From Pseudomonas graminis (GTDB lineage Bacteria > Pseudomonadota > Gammaproteobacteria > Pseudomonadales > Pseudomonadaceae), in assembly GCF_013201545.1 (NCBI RefSeq), contig NZ_CP053746.1:2941001-3005000 (forward strand): 64,000 nt of DNA, given 5' to 3'. Below, piece by piece: positions 55,126-63,475 of the stretch (the first letter of the stretch is position 1; each line of letters begins with the position of its first letter). The translations under genes were made by a program, and so were the position numbers. The notes beneath the pieces were generated by a model that saw only the letters and a list, made by a program, of their open reading frames with translations, was not told the DNA's origin and did not search any database.

Positions 55126-57683
55126 CGTGCAACCTCCACAGCGGCAATCAGATTCAGCTCTTCAGCGCGAGCCGGACGACGCTGGCTGCGCTCCTTGACG
55201 AAATGAATGTCCGGGTCAGCGGCCTTGTCATTGACGAACGTGCGGAAGCGCTTGAGTTTCTCCGGGCTCTTCAGCGCGTTCGCCCACTCGCATTCATAAC
55301 GGTCGACCACCAACTGCATCTGCGCCTCCAGTTCGGCAGCGAGCCCAAGGCTGTCCTCGACCACCACCGCTTTCAAAAAATCCAGCCCGCCTTCAAGGGA
55401 CTCGCGCCAGACCGACGTCCGCTGCAACTTGTCAGCGGTGCGGATGTAAAACATCAGCACCCGGTCGATGTAGCGAATCAGCGTCTCGTCGTCCAGATCG
55501 GTGGCGAACAGCTCGGCGTGGCGCGGGCGCATGCCACCGTTGCCGCACACGTACAGATTCCAGCCGTTCTCCGTGGCGATCACGCCGATGTCCTTGCTCT
55601 GGGCTTCGGCGCATTCGCGGGTGCAGCCGGACACCGCGAACTTCAGCTTGTGCGGCGAGCGCAGGCCTTTGTAGCGGTCCTCGATGTTGAGCGCCATTTG
55701 TACACTGTCCTGAACGCCGTAACGGCACCAGGTGCTGCCGACACAGGACTTCACCGTCCGTGTCGATTTGCCGTAGGCATGGCCGGTCTCGAATCCGGCA
55801 GCGATCAGCTCGGCCCAGATGTCCGGCAGCTCGTGCAACTGCGCGCCGAACAGGTCAATGCGCTGGCCGCCGGTGATCTTGGTGTACAGGTCGTATTTCT
55901 TCGCGACCGCGCCGATAGCGATCAAGCCGTCCGCGGTGATTTCACCCGCCGGGATGCGCGGCACCACGGAGTACGTGCCGTTCTTCTGCATGTTGGCCAT
56001 GAAGGTGTCGTTGGTGTCCTGCAGCGGCACCAGCGACGGGTCCATGATCGGCCGGTTCCAGCACGAGGCGAGGATCGAGCCGACGGTGGGTTTGCAGATG
56101 TCGCAACCCAGATGACCTTTGCCGTGGCGGGCAAGCATCTCGTCAAAGCTTTCAATGTTTTCAACGCGGGCGAAGGCGTACAGCTCCTGACGCGTGAACG
56201 CGAAGTGCTCGCACAGGCTTTTATCGACGGTGACGCCGCGGGCAATCAGTTCGTGCTCGAACACGCTTTTCAGCAGCGCTGCACAACCGCCGCAACCGGT
56301 GGCCGCCTTGGTGCAGGCCTTGAGCCCGGCGAGGTCCGTGCAGCCGCCGTCGATGGCCGAACAGATCGACGCCTTGCTCACGTTGTGGCATGAGCAAACG
56401 GTTGCCGTGGCGGGCAGGGCGTCAGCGCCAAGGGTCGGCGCGCCGTCGCTGTGGGGCAGGATCAGGCTCGAAGGATCGGCGGGCAGCTTGATGCCGTTCT
56501 GTGCGTATTGCAGCAAGGTGTCGTAATAACTGTTGTCGCCCACCAGCACGGCGCCGAGCACTTTTTTGCCATCGGCGGACACCACCAGGCGGCGATAACT
56601 GCCGGTGGCCTCATCGATATACCGGTAACTGCGCGCGCCCGTCAGCGCGCCATGGGCATCGCCAATGGAACCGACGTCGACGCCGAGCAGTTTGAGTTTG
56701 GTCGACATGTCCGCCCCGAAGAACGGCTCGGCGTCCAGATCGCACAATTGCGCCGCGACGTTGCGGGCCATTTGATAACCCGGCGCGACGAGGCCGAAAA
56801 CGCTGCCGTTCCAGGCCGCGCACTCGCCGATGGCGAAAATGTCGGCGTCACTGGTGCGGCAATGTTCGTCGATGGCGATGCCGCCGCGCGGGCCCAGCGC
56901 CAGCTCACACTGACGGGCGAGGGCGTCTTGCGGACGAATGCCGGCGGAGAAAACGATCAGGTCGGTTTCGAGGAATTCATCGCCGGCAAAATTCATCCGG
57001 TAGCGGTATTCCGCACCCGCGCTGATGGATTGCGTCGCGCGAGACAGATGCACGCCAACCCCCAGCGCTTCGATGCGCGCCTTCAGGGCGGCGCCGCCGT
57101 GATCGTCCAGCTGAACCGGCATCAGGCGCGGCGCGAATTCCACCACGTGGGCTTCCAGTCCCAGTGACTTCAGCGCGTTGGCCGCTTCCAGTCCCAGCAG
57201 CCCGCCGCCGACCACCACACCGCGTTTCGCCTGACTGGCCGCGGCGCGAATGGTGTCGAGGTCATCCAGCGTGCGGTAGACCAGTCGCGAATGGCCTTCA
57301 GCGCCTTCGATGGGCGGCACGAAAGGGTAGGAACCCGTCGCCAGCACCAGTTTGTCGTAACTGAAGTGGCCCTTGGCGGTCACCACTTCGCGCCGCGCCC
57401 GGTCGATTTCCAGCACCGGCACACCCAGGTGCAGCGCAAGCCCGGTCTGCTCATATAAAGAAGCAGCGCTCATCGCCAGTGACTCGGCGTCGCGACCGCC
57501 AAAGTATTCGGACAGATGCACGCGGTCGTAGGCGCGCTGGCCTTCCTCACCGAACACATGAATGCGGTAGCGCTCAAGGGCGCCGGCGGCGATCAGCTGC
57601 TCGACGCAGTGGTGACCCACCATGCCGTTGCCGATGACGATCAGGGTTTGGACGTCGTTGAGTGGGGCGACTGTGGTGTTCAT
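55122..57683 (-). CDS. nirB: Nitrite reductase large subunit (NADH, siroheme)
   Basis: An 853-residue cytoplasmic flavo-siroheme enzyme that reduces nitrite to ammonium for assimilation. Domains in order: FAD/NAD fold (IVIGNGMVGHHC at ~15-27, second NAD fold VVVGGGLLGLEAANAL), a BFD [2Fe-2S] domain (CSCHNVSKASIC ... GCGGCAALL), the ferredoxin-like half, and the siroheme/[4Fe-4S] cysteines CVGSTWC and CTRECAE. Full length. Transcribed from a sigma-54 promoter and a ~208-nt leader with an attenuator (listed separately), diverging from the nitrate reductase gene. Confidence 0.97.
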   Translation of the reverse strand: MNTTVAPLNDVQTLIVIGNGMVGHHCVEQLIAAGALERYRIHVFGEEGQRAYDRVHLSEYFGGRDAESLAMSAASLYEQTGLALHLGVPVLEIDRARREVVTAKGHFSYDKLVLATGSYPFVPPIEGAEGHSRLVYRTLDDLDTIRAAASQAKRGVVVGGGLLGLEAANALKSLGLEAHVVEFAPRLMPVQLDDHGGAALKARIEALGVGVHLSRATQSISAGAEYRYRMNFAGDEFLETDLIVFSAGIRPQDALARQCELALGPRGGIAIDEHCRTSDADIFAIGECAAWNGSVFGLVAPGYQMARNVAAQLCDLDAEPFFGADMSTKLKLLGVDVGSIGDAHGALTGARSYRYIDEATGSYRRLVVSADGKKVLGAVLVGDNSYYDTLLQYAQNGIKLPADPSSLILPHSDGAPTLGADALPATATVCSCHNVSKASICSAIDGGCTDLAGLKACTKAATGCGGCAALLKSVFEHELIARGVTVDKSLCEHFAFTRQELYAFARVENIESFDEMLARHGKGHLGCDICKPTVGSILASCWNRPIMDPSLVPLQDTNDTFMANMQKNGTYSVVPRIPAGEITADGLIAIGAVAKKYDLYTKITGGQRIDLFGAQLHELPDIWAELIAAGFETGHAYGKSTRTVKSCVGSTWCRYGVQDSVQMALNIEDRYKGLRSPHKLKFAVSGCTRECAEAQSKDIGVIATENGWNLYVCGNGGMRPRHAELFATDLDDETLIRYIDRVLMFYIRTADKLQRTSVWRESLEGGLDFLKAVVVEDSLGLAAELEAQMQLVVDRYECEWANALKSPEKLKRFRTFVNDKAADPDIHFVKERSQRRPARAEELNLIAAVEVAR

Positions 57684-57722
57684 ATCGAGTCCCGGCCAAG
57701 GCCAATCAGGTTTTTCGAGAGC

Positions 57723-57761
57723 AAAAAAAAAGGCGCCCGGAACCTCTCGGTTCCAGGCGCC
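57723..57761 (-). terminator. Leader terminator (attenuator) of nirBD
   Basis: On the minus strand the stem GGCGCC-T-GGAACC / GGTTCC-G-GGCGCC (57761 to 57732) is followed by nine T residues (57731-57723). It lies 40 bp before the nirB start codon, so it stops transcription before the gene unless prevented. Its 5' arm overlaps the second hexaloop hairpin. Confidence 0.93.
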
Positions 57762-57769
57762 TTTGCCTG
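57754..57769 (-). promoter_or_regulatory. ANTAR-type hairpin P2 of the nirBD leader
   Basis: Minus-strand CAGGC-AAAGGC-GCCTG: a 5-bp stem with a six-base loop, A at position 1 and G at 4. Eight of its bases (57754-57761) also form the 5' arm of the terminator, so the two structures exclude each other. Confidence 0.85.
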
Positions 57770-57840
57770 TTCTTTTAAGGGTTGCCGCCCGACCACAGTG
57801 TCGACGCCAACCTGGTGAGCCCGATGCCGCGAACGGCTGG

Positions 57841-57856
57841 CGGTCCGCGTTGACCG
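57841..57856 (-). promoter_or_regulatory. ANTAR-type hairpin P1 of the nirBD leader
   Basis: Minus-strand CGGTC-AACGCG-GACCG: a 5-bp stem and hexaloop with A1 and G4, about 35 nt after the predicted transcription start and ~70 nt before P2. Confidence 0.8.
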
Positions 57857-57901
57857 GCCAGGGCTGCCAACCGTGTGTTCAGGCTGGACTTGATAAGACG
57901 T

Positions 57902-57917
57902 AGCAATGGCTGTGCCA
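57902..57917 (-). promoter_or_regulatory. Sigma-54 promoter of nirBD
   Basis: Minus-strand TGGCACAGCCATTGCT matches the -24/-12 consensus TGGCACG-N4-TTGCW except one base (A for G). GG and GC are at the exact required spacing. Predicted start near 57891, giving a ~208-nt leader. An enhancer-binding activator (NtrC expected) is required; its sites were not found with certainty. Confidence 0.85.
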
Positions 57918-58141
57918 GTGGAGAATGTCCAGGTGTCGGACGCCTTTCGTCCCCGCCAGACGCGAAGGTTTGACGGGCCATAAGCGTGATCGTCATTCGA
58001 TCTCATCGCCCTTGATAGCGAACGGTGCCGGCTCGAAAAGGGTGCGATTTACCCTGGTGCGCCCCACTGTGAAGCTCAGCGTCCAGTCATCACATCAGTG
58101 AAATCCACTGAAAACCTCCGCTGCACGTCTTCCAGCCAGGC

Positions 58142-58157
58142 TGGCCTGTCGTTTGCA
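58142..58157 (+). promoter_or_regulatory. Sigma-54 promoter of the nitrate reductase gene
   Basis: TGGCCTGTCGTTTGCA: TGGC, G at position 7 and TTGCA match the consensus, with AC replaced by CT at positions 5-6. The GG-GC spacing is exact. Predicted start near 58168, four bases before the first leader hairpin. Confidence 0.75.
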
Positions 58158-58171
58158 ACACCGTGTCCACA

Positions 58172-58191
58172 GGCAATCAACGCCGATTGCC
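58172..58191 (+). promoter_or_regulatory. ANTAR-type hairpin P1 of the nitrate reductase leader
   Basis: GGCAATC-AACGCC-GATTGCC: a 7-bp perfect stem and a hexaloop with A1 and G4. The loop differs from nirBD P1 (AACGCG) only in the last base. Confidence 0.85.
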
Positions 58192-58196
58192 ATATT

Positions 58197-58214
58197 CACG
58201 ACAAAGGCGCCGTG
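58197..58214 (+). promoter_or_regulatory. ANTAR-type hairpin P2 of the nitrate reductase leader
   Basis: CACGAC-AAAGGC-GCCGTG: a 6-bp stem with one A-C mismatch and the same AAAGGC loop as in nirBD P2. It shares 58206-58211 with the 5' arm of the terminator. Confidence 0.75.
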
Positions 58215-58257
58215 TGCTCTCCGTTTTTCAACGGATGAGAACAGGGCGTCTTTTTTT
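58206..58257 (+). terminator. Leader terminator (attenuator) of the nitrate reductase gene
   Basis: GGCGCC (58206-58211) pairs with GGCGTC (58245-58250) around a long inner stem with CCGTT/AACGG at its tip (58221-58234) and minor mismatches. Seven T residues follow (58251-58257). It ends 18 bp before the start codon. Confidence 0.85.
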
Positions 58258-58275
58258 GCTTTCAGGAAACGGAAT

Positions 58276-61200
58276 ATGGCGAGCAGCAGCGTAAAGAGCG
58301 TGTGTCCTTATTGTGGCGTCGGTTGCGGCATCGTCCTGCAGGTCGAGGACAACCGAGTCATCAAGGTGGTCGGCGACAAGACTCACCCGAGCAATTTCGG
58401 CCGTCTGTGCACCAAAGGCATCACCTGCGGCCAGGCGATTGCCGAGTCGGGACGGATGGAGTTCGCGTACATCCGCCGTCAGCGCAGCCACGAGCCGGTG
58501 CGCGCTGCCATGGACGCAGTGATCAGCGAAAGCGCCCGGCGCCTGCGCGGGATTCTGGATCGCGACGGCCCGGGCGCATTGGCGTTCTACGTCTCGGGGC
58601 AGATGTCCCTGGAGGCGCAATACCTGGCCAACAAACTCGCCAAAGGTTTTGTGCGCACCGCCAATATCGAGTCCAACTCGCGGCTGTGCATGGCCAGCGC
58701 GGGCAGCGGCTACAAGCTCTCGTTGGGCGCGGACGGCCCGCCCGGGTCCTACGATGATTTCGACAAAGCCGATCTGTTTTTCGTGGTCGGCGCGAATATG
58801 GCTGACTGTCATCCGATCCTGTTCCTGCGCATGATGGACCGGGTCAAGGCCGGGGCGAAGCTGATCGTCGTCGACCCCCGGCGCAGTGCCACTGCCGACA
58901 AGGCCGGCCTGTTCCTGCAAATCAAACCGGGTACTGACCTCGCGCTGCTCAATGGCCTGTTGCACTTGCTGGTGGAGAACGGCGACACCGACGCCGATTT
59001 CATCGCCTCGTTCACCCAGGGCTGGGACGTCATGCCCGGCTTCCTCGCCGCGTACACGCCCGCGTACGTCGCACAGATCACCGGCCTGGGCGAAGCAGAA
59101 ATCCGTCAGGCCGCGCAGATGATCGGCGCGGCGCAGGAGTGGATGAGTTGCTGGACCATGGGCCTGAACCAGAGTACCCACGGCACCTGGAACACCAATG
59201 CGTTGTGCAACTTGCACCTGGCGACCGGGGCGATCTGTCGGTCCGGCAGCGGTCCGTTTTCCCTGACCGGCCAACCGAATGCCATGGGCGGAAGGGAAAT
59301 GGGCTACATGGGCCCAGGACTTCCCGGACAGCGCTCGGTGTTAGTGGACGCCGACCGCCGCTTCATCGAAGACCTCTGGCGCATCCCCGAGGGCAGCATT
59401 CCGCACCAGCCCGGCGGCGGCACCATCGACCTGTTTGAGCAGATGCGCGACGGCGTGATCAAGGCCTGCTGGATCATCTGCACCAACCCGGTGGCCAGTG
59501 TCGCCAACCGCACCACGGTCATCGACGCCCTGAAAACCGCCGAGCTGGTCATTACTCAGGACGCCTTCCTCGACACCGAAACCAATCGCTACGCCGACAT
59601 CTTGTTGCCGGGCGCGCTCTGGGCGGAAGGGGAAGGGGTGATGATCAACTCCGAGCGCACCCTTAACCTGACACAGAAAGCCGTCGATGCGCCGGGGCAG
59701 GCCTTGCCCGACTGGCAGATCATCGCCAGCGTCGCCTGTGAAATGGGCTTCGCCGACGCCTTCAGTTACGCCTCGGTAGAGGAGGTGTTCGAAGAAATCA
59801 AACAGGCCTGGAACCCCGCCACGGGCTACGACATTCGCGGCGCAAGTTATGGGCGGCTGCGGGATCAGTCTTTGCAGTGGCCGTGCGCGCCAGATGACGA
59901 GACCGTGCGCAGTCCGATTCGCTACCTCAGCGATAGCGGTGCGGGCCCAGTCAAGGAAGGCGTCACGCCACGGCGGCCGATTATATTTCCCACCGCAAAC
60001 GGCAAGGCGGTATTTTTCCCACGTCCGCACATGCCGCCGGCTGAACTGCCTAACGATGCATTTCCCATGGTGCTCAACACCGGCCGCCTGCAGCACCAAT
60101 GGCACACCCTGACCAAGACCGGGAAAGTGCCGACGCTGAACGCGCTGAATGCACGCCCGTTCGTCGAACTGCACCCTGACGATGCCCTTGCGCTGGGCAT
60201 CCGCGAAGGCGATGGCGTGGAAATCCGTTCCGCACGGGGGCTGGCGGTGTTGCCTGCGGTGATCAGCAACCGTGTCCTGCCGGGCAACTGCTTCGCGCCC
60301 TTTCACTGGAATGACGTGTACGGCGAAAAGCTGGCGATCAACGCCGTGACCAACGACGCCGTCGACCCGATCTCCCGGCAGCCCGAATTCAAGTGCTGCG
60401 CGGTCGCCTTGCGCAAGGTCGAGCTGATCGGGCATCGCTTCCTCGATTTGCCCCAAGCGGCGGCCGAGACGCAGACGGCACCCAATCATGCGCCGCTGTT
60501 GACGCTGCTTTGGGCATCCCAGACCGGGAATGCCGAAGCGTTGGCCCGGCAGTTCGGCGACCGGTTGAAGACTGCCGGTGTGCCGGTTCAGGTGGCGGCG
60601 ATGGACAGTTTTTCTTCCGAGCGTCTGGACCAGCTGCAGAACGTCGCGCTGATCAGTAGCACGTTTGGCGATGGCGAATCTCCCGACAATGGGCAACGAT
60701 TCTGGCAAATACTGGCTGCCCGGAACGAGCGTCTGGAGTCGCTGCGCTACGCCGTTCTGGCGCTCGGTGATTCGAGTTACGACCGCTTTTGCCAGCACGG
60801 CAAGAACCTCGACCAGCGCCTGCAACAGCTGGGCGCTTCACGGCTGATCGCCAGAGTCGAGTGCGACGGCGAATACCAGGCCCACGCAGACAGCTGGTTC
60901 ACCGGGTTGCAGCAGGCGCTGTCGCTGAATCTTCCTACCCCGTCGATCAGCGATGAAGCGCAGCTTTGTGGGAACCAGCCTTCAAGAACACAGCCCCATC
61001 TCGCGCGTTTGTCGCTCAATCGGCGACTGAATGGGCACGGTGCCGCCAAGGACACGCGGCAACTGGGGCTGAGCCTTGAGGACTCGGGGATGACCTATGA
61101 AGCGGGCGATGCCTTGGGGGTCTGGCCGCGCAATTGCCCTGAGCTGGTGAACGAACTGCTCGAACTCACGGGGCTGAACGCCGACCAACCGGTGCGCGGC

Positions 61201-62082
61201 ATAAAGGCTGGCGACGTGCCGCTGGGTCAGGCGTTGGCCGAGCAATTCGAAATCGCGCGACCTGGCGCAGACACCTTGGCGTTCATCGCCGAGCGTAACG
61301 GCAGCAATGACCTGAAAACACTCCTGACCGAGCCGTTCAAAAGCGAGCTGAAGGACTGGTTGTGGGGCCGACAGTTGACCGACGTGTTGCGCGAGTTCCC
61401 CATCGCCTGCTCTGCGGAGGAATGGCTTGACCATCTCAAACCGCTGCAGCCCCGGCTTTATTCGATCTCGTCGAGCGCCAAGGCGCATCCCGATGAAGTC
61501 CACCTGACGGTTTCCGCCGTGCGCTTCGGTCTGCGCAAAGGCGTTTCATCGACCTTCCTGGCGGATCGTGCGGGCAATTGCAAGGTGCCAATTTTCCTGC
61601 AACCTACGCGGCATTTTCGCCCTCCGCTGGATGGAGATGTGCCGATGATCATGATCGGCCCAGGCACCGGGGTGGCGCCGTTCCGGGCGTTTCTACAGGA
61701 GCGGCGCGCCCGCGGCGACCGGGGCCGTAACTGGCTGTTCTTCGGCGAGCAGCATCAGGCCACCGACTTTTACTACCGCGACGAACTGCAAGGCCTGCAG
61801 CAGGACGGCCTGCTGACCCGGCTGAGCCTGGCGTTTTCGCGGGATCAGGCGGAGAAGATCTACGTTCAGCAGCGCATACAGGAGCAGGGCGCTGAACTCT
61901 GGCGGTGGCTGGAGGAGGGTGCGCACCTGTACATCTGCGGTGATGCTTCGCGGATGGCGCGGGATGTCGATCAGGCGCTGCGTCGCGTGATCAGCGAACA
62001 GGGCGGCGTCAGCCTGGAAAAAGCGGCCGAACAGTTGCGCTGTCTGACCGAGCAAAAGCGCTACCTGCGGGACGTGTATTAG
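58276..62082 (+). CDS. nasA: Assimilatory nitrate reductase fused to a CysJ-like flavoreductase
   Basis: A 1268-residue fusion protein. Residues ~1-700 form a molybdopterin nitrate reductase of the Nas/NarB type: the [4Fe-4S] ligands CPYCGVGC (Cys10, 13, 17) and a Cys in GRLCTKG, then molybdopterin domains. From ~740 a flavodoxin domain (LLWASQTGNAEALARQFG) and an FAD/NADPH ferredoxin-reductase domain (YSISSSAKAHPDEV, MIGPGTGVAPFRAF, YICGDASRMARDVD) follow as in sulfite reductase CysJ. The fusion would pass electrons from NADPH straight to the molybdenum site. The start was placed at ATG 58276; frame extension upstream covers the leader. It is known in pseudomonads as a bifunctional-named protein. 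Confidence 0.95.
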   Translation: MASSSVKSVCPYCGVGCGIVLQVEDNRVIKVVGDKTHPSNFGRLCTKGITCGQAIAESGRMEFAYIRRQRSHEPVRAAMDAVISESARRLRGILDRDGPGALAFYVSGQMSLEAQYLANKLAKGFVRTANIESNSRLCMASAGSGYKLSLGADGPPGSYDDFDKADLFFVVGANMADCHPILFLRMMDRVKAGAKLIVVDPRRSATADKAGLFLQIKPGTDLALLNGLLHLLVENGDTDADFIASFTQGWDVMPGFLAAYTPAYVAQITGLGEAEIRQAAQMIGAAQEWMSCWTMGLNQSTHGTWNTNALCNLHLATGAICRSGSGPFSLTGQPNAMGGREMGYMGPGLPGQRSVLVDADRRFIEDLWRIPEGSIPHQPGGGTIDLFEQMRDGVIKACWIICTNPVASVANRTTVIDALKTAELVITQDAFLDTETNRYADILLPGALWAEGEGVMINSERTLNLTQKAVDAPGQALPDWQIIASVACEMGFADAFSYASVEEVFEEIKQAWNPATGYDIRGASYGRLRDQSLQWPCAPDDETVRSPIRYLSDSGAGPVKEGVTPRRPIIFPTANGKAVFFPRPHMPPAELPNDAFPMVLNTGRLQHQWHTLTKTGKVPTLNALNARPFVELHPDDALALGIREGDGVEIRSARGLAVLPAVISNRVLPGNCFAPFHWNDVYGEKLAINAVTNDAVDPISRQPEFKCCAVALRKVELIGHRFLDLPQAAAETQTAPNHAPLLTLLWASQTGNAEALARQFGDRLKTAGVPVQVAAMDSFSSERLDQLQNVALISSTFGDGESPDNGQRFWQILAARNERLESLRYAVLALGDSSYDRFCQHGKNLDQRLQQLGASRLIARVECDGEYQAHADSWFTGLQQALSLNLPTPSISDEAQLCGNQPSRTQPHLARLSLNRRLNGHGAAKDTRQLGLSLEDSGMTYEAGDALGVWPRNCPELVNELLELTGLNADQPVRGIKAGDVPLGQALAEQFEIARPGADTLAFIAERNGSNDLKTLLTEPFKSELKDWLWGRQLTDVLREFPIACSAEEWLDHLKPLQPRLYSISSSAKAHPDEVHLTVSAVRFGLRKGVSSTFLADRAGNCKVPIFLQPTRHFRPPLDGDVPMIMIGPGTGVAPFRAFLQERRARGDRGRNWLFFGEQHQATDFYYRDELQGLQQDGLLTRLSLAFSRDQAEKIYVQQRIQEQGAELWRWLEEGAHLYICGDASRMARDVDQALRRVISEQGGVSLEKAAEQLRCLTEQKRYLRDVY

Positions 62083-62274
62083 CCCCGTTCACTCACCCTG
62101 CGGTTGGCGGCTGAACCGTAACTGAACGGATTTCTCGATCAAACAAGAAAACCTTTGGATACCTGAACTTATCTGCCTTTTCTCCCTCTCATGCCGGTAG
62201 CCATTGATCGCGGCAGCCTGATAAGCTCGCGGCTTTACTCGTTTGCCCTATTGGCGCATGAACAAGGAAACAGA

Positions 62275-63060
62275 ATGAAACAGCATCGGTTGGCAGCGGC
62301 GATTGCCCTGGTCGGTCTGGTACTCGCGGGCTGTGACAAGCAAGCCAGCACCGTTGAGCTGAAAACCCCGGCCCAGAAAGCCTCTTACGGCATCGGCCTG
62401 AACATGGGCAAAAGCCTGGCTCAGGAAGGCATGGACGATCTGGATTCCAAAGCGGTAGCGCTGGGTATCGAAGACGCCGTTGGCAAGAAAGAGCAGAAGC
62501 TCAAAGACGAAGAGTTGGTTGCAGCGTTTGGCGACCTGCAAAAGCGCGCTGAAGAGCGCATGGCCAAGATGAGCGAAGAGTCGGCAGCCGCCGGCAAGAA
62601 GTTCCTCGAAGAAAACGGCAAGCGTAAGGAAGTCACCACCACCGCTTCCGGTCTGCAGTACGAAATCATCAAGAAAGCCGACGGTCCAGTACCGAAGCCG
62701 ACTGATGTCGTGACCGTTCACTACGAAGGCAAGCTGACTGATGGCAAAGTGTTCGACAGCTCTGTTGAACGCGGCAGCCCGATCGATCTGCCAGTGAGCG
62801 GCGTGATCCCGGGTTGGGTCGAAGGTCTGCAGCTGATGCACGTTGGCGAGAAGGTCAAACTCTACATCCCTAGCGAATTGGCCTACGGCGCACAAAGCCC
62901 TAGCCCAACCATCCCGGCAAACTCGGTTCTGGTCTTCGACCTGGAACTGCTGGGCATCAAGGACCCTGCTGCTGCAGGCGCCAATGATGCTGCTGGCGCT
63001 GATGAAGAAGAAGAGGCTGCCCCGGCCGCCGAACCGGCCAAGCCAGCCGCCAAGAAGTAA
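62275..63060 (+). CDS. FKBP-type peptidyl-prolyl isomerase, Mip/FkpA-like lipoprotein
   Basis: A 261-residue periplasmic isomerase/chaperone. A lipobox (LVLAGC, Cys ~20) suggests a lipid anchor. The N-terminal helical dimerisation domain (about 25-125) precedes the FKBP domain (about 140-230: TVHYEGKLTDGKVFDSS, VIPGWVEGLQLMHVGEKVKLYIPSELAYG). The tail is alanine- and glutamate-rich. Start at ATG 62275 with AAGGAAA upstream. Confidence 0.93.
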   Translation: MKQHRLAAAIALVGLVLAGCDKQASTVELKTPAQKASYGIGLNMGKSLAQEGMDDLDSKAVALGIEDAVGKKEQKLKDEELVAAFGDLQKRAEERMAKMSEESAAAGKKFLEENGKRKEVTTTASGLQYEIIKKADGPVPKPTDVVTVHYEGKLTDGKVFDSSVERGSPIDLPVSGVIPGWVEGLQLMHVGEKVKLYIPSELAYGAQSPSPTIPANSVLVFDLELLGIKDPAAAGANDAAGADEEEEAAPAAEPAKPAAKK

Positions 63061-63090
63061 TCATTCGACCGCCTGATTACCGCTTGAAAG

Positions 63091-63117
63091 AAATGCCCCG
63101 TCTCGACGGGGCATTTT
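63091..63117 (+). terminator. Intrinsic terminator after the FKBP gene
   Basis: AAATGCCCCGTC-TC-GACGGGGCATTT: a 12-bp perfect stem with flanking A and T runs, 30 bp after the stop codon. Confidence 0.92.
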
Positions 63118-63354
63118 CATTTCCGGGCCTATTTGATCGAACCGGCTTGAAAGAGCAGAGTCCCATGTCGGTCAGTAACGGTGTGTTAAGCCGGGATTTG
63201 TCGGAGGCTGAGAGGCATTTATTGAGCCGTAGCTAGCCTCACAGACCGAATGAGTCAACGGTTTTTGCGGGTTTTTATGTGTGTAAAAAACGCGCGATCT
63301 AAGCCCAGGCCCGGTAGAACGGGCGTTCCGGGCTCGAAAAGCAGGTCTGTTCAC

Positions 63355-63385
63355 AAGGTTATCCACAATTTGTGTGGATAACCTT
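63355..63385. promoter_or_regulatory. Inverted pair of exact DnaA-box 9-mers
   Basis: A 13-bp perfect inverted repeat (AAGGTTATCCACA at 63355-63367 and its complement at 63373-63385) with a 5-bp centre. Each arm holds TTATCCACA, the consensus DnaA box. It lies 91 bp before the DUF1232 gene in a 415-bp gap that otherwise holds only the FKBP terminator. Confidence 0.7.
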
Positions 63386-63475
63386 TGGGCGCAGAATCGG
63401 CTGCCGGGTCGGTAGGCTTCAACACCATACACGTGAGACAGCAGGTCGATTTTTATCGGTAATTGTGGAGTGGAT

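Noticed and set aside
57938..57952. Hairpin GGACG-AAAGG-CGTCC on the minus strand as a further ANTAR element
   Set aside because: The loop has five bases, not six, and it lies upstream of the sigma-54 promoter, so it is outside the predicted transcript.
58041..58063. NtrC-like site (GGTGC ... GGTGC region)
   Set aside because: Only the right half (TGGTGC) matches; the left half and spacing do not fit the palindromic consensus.
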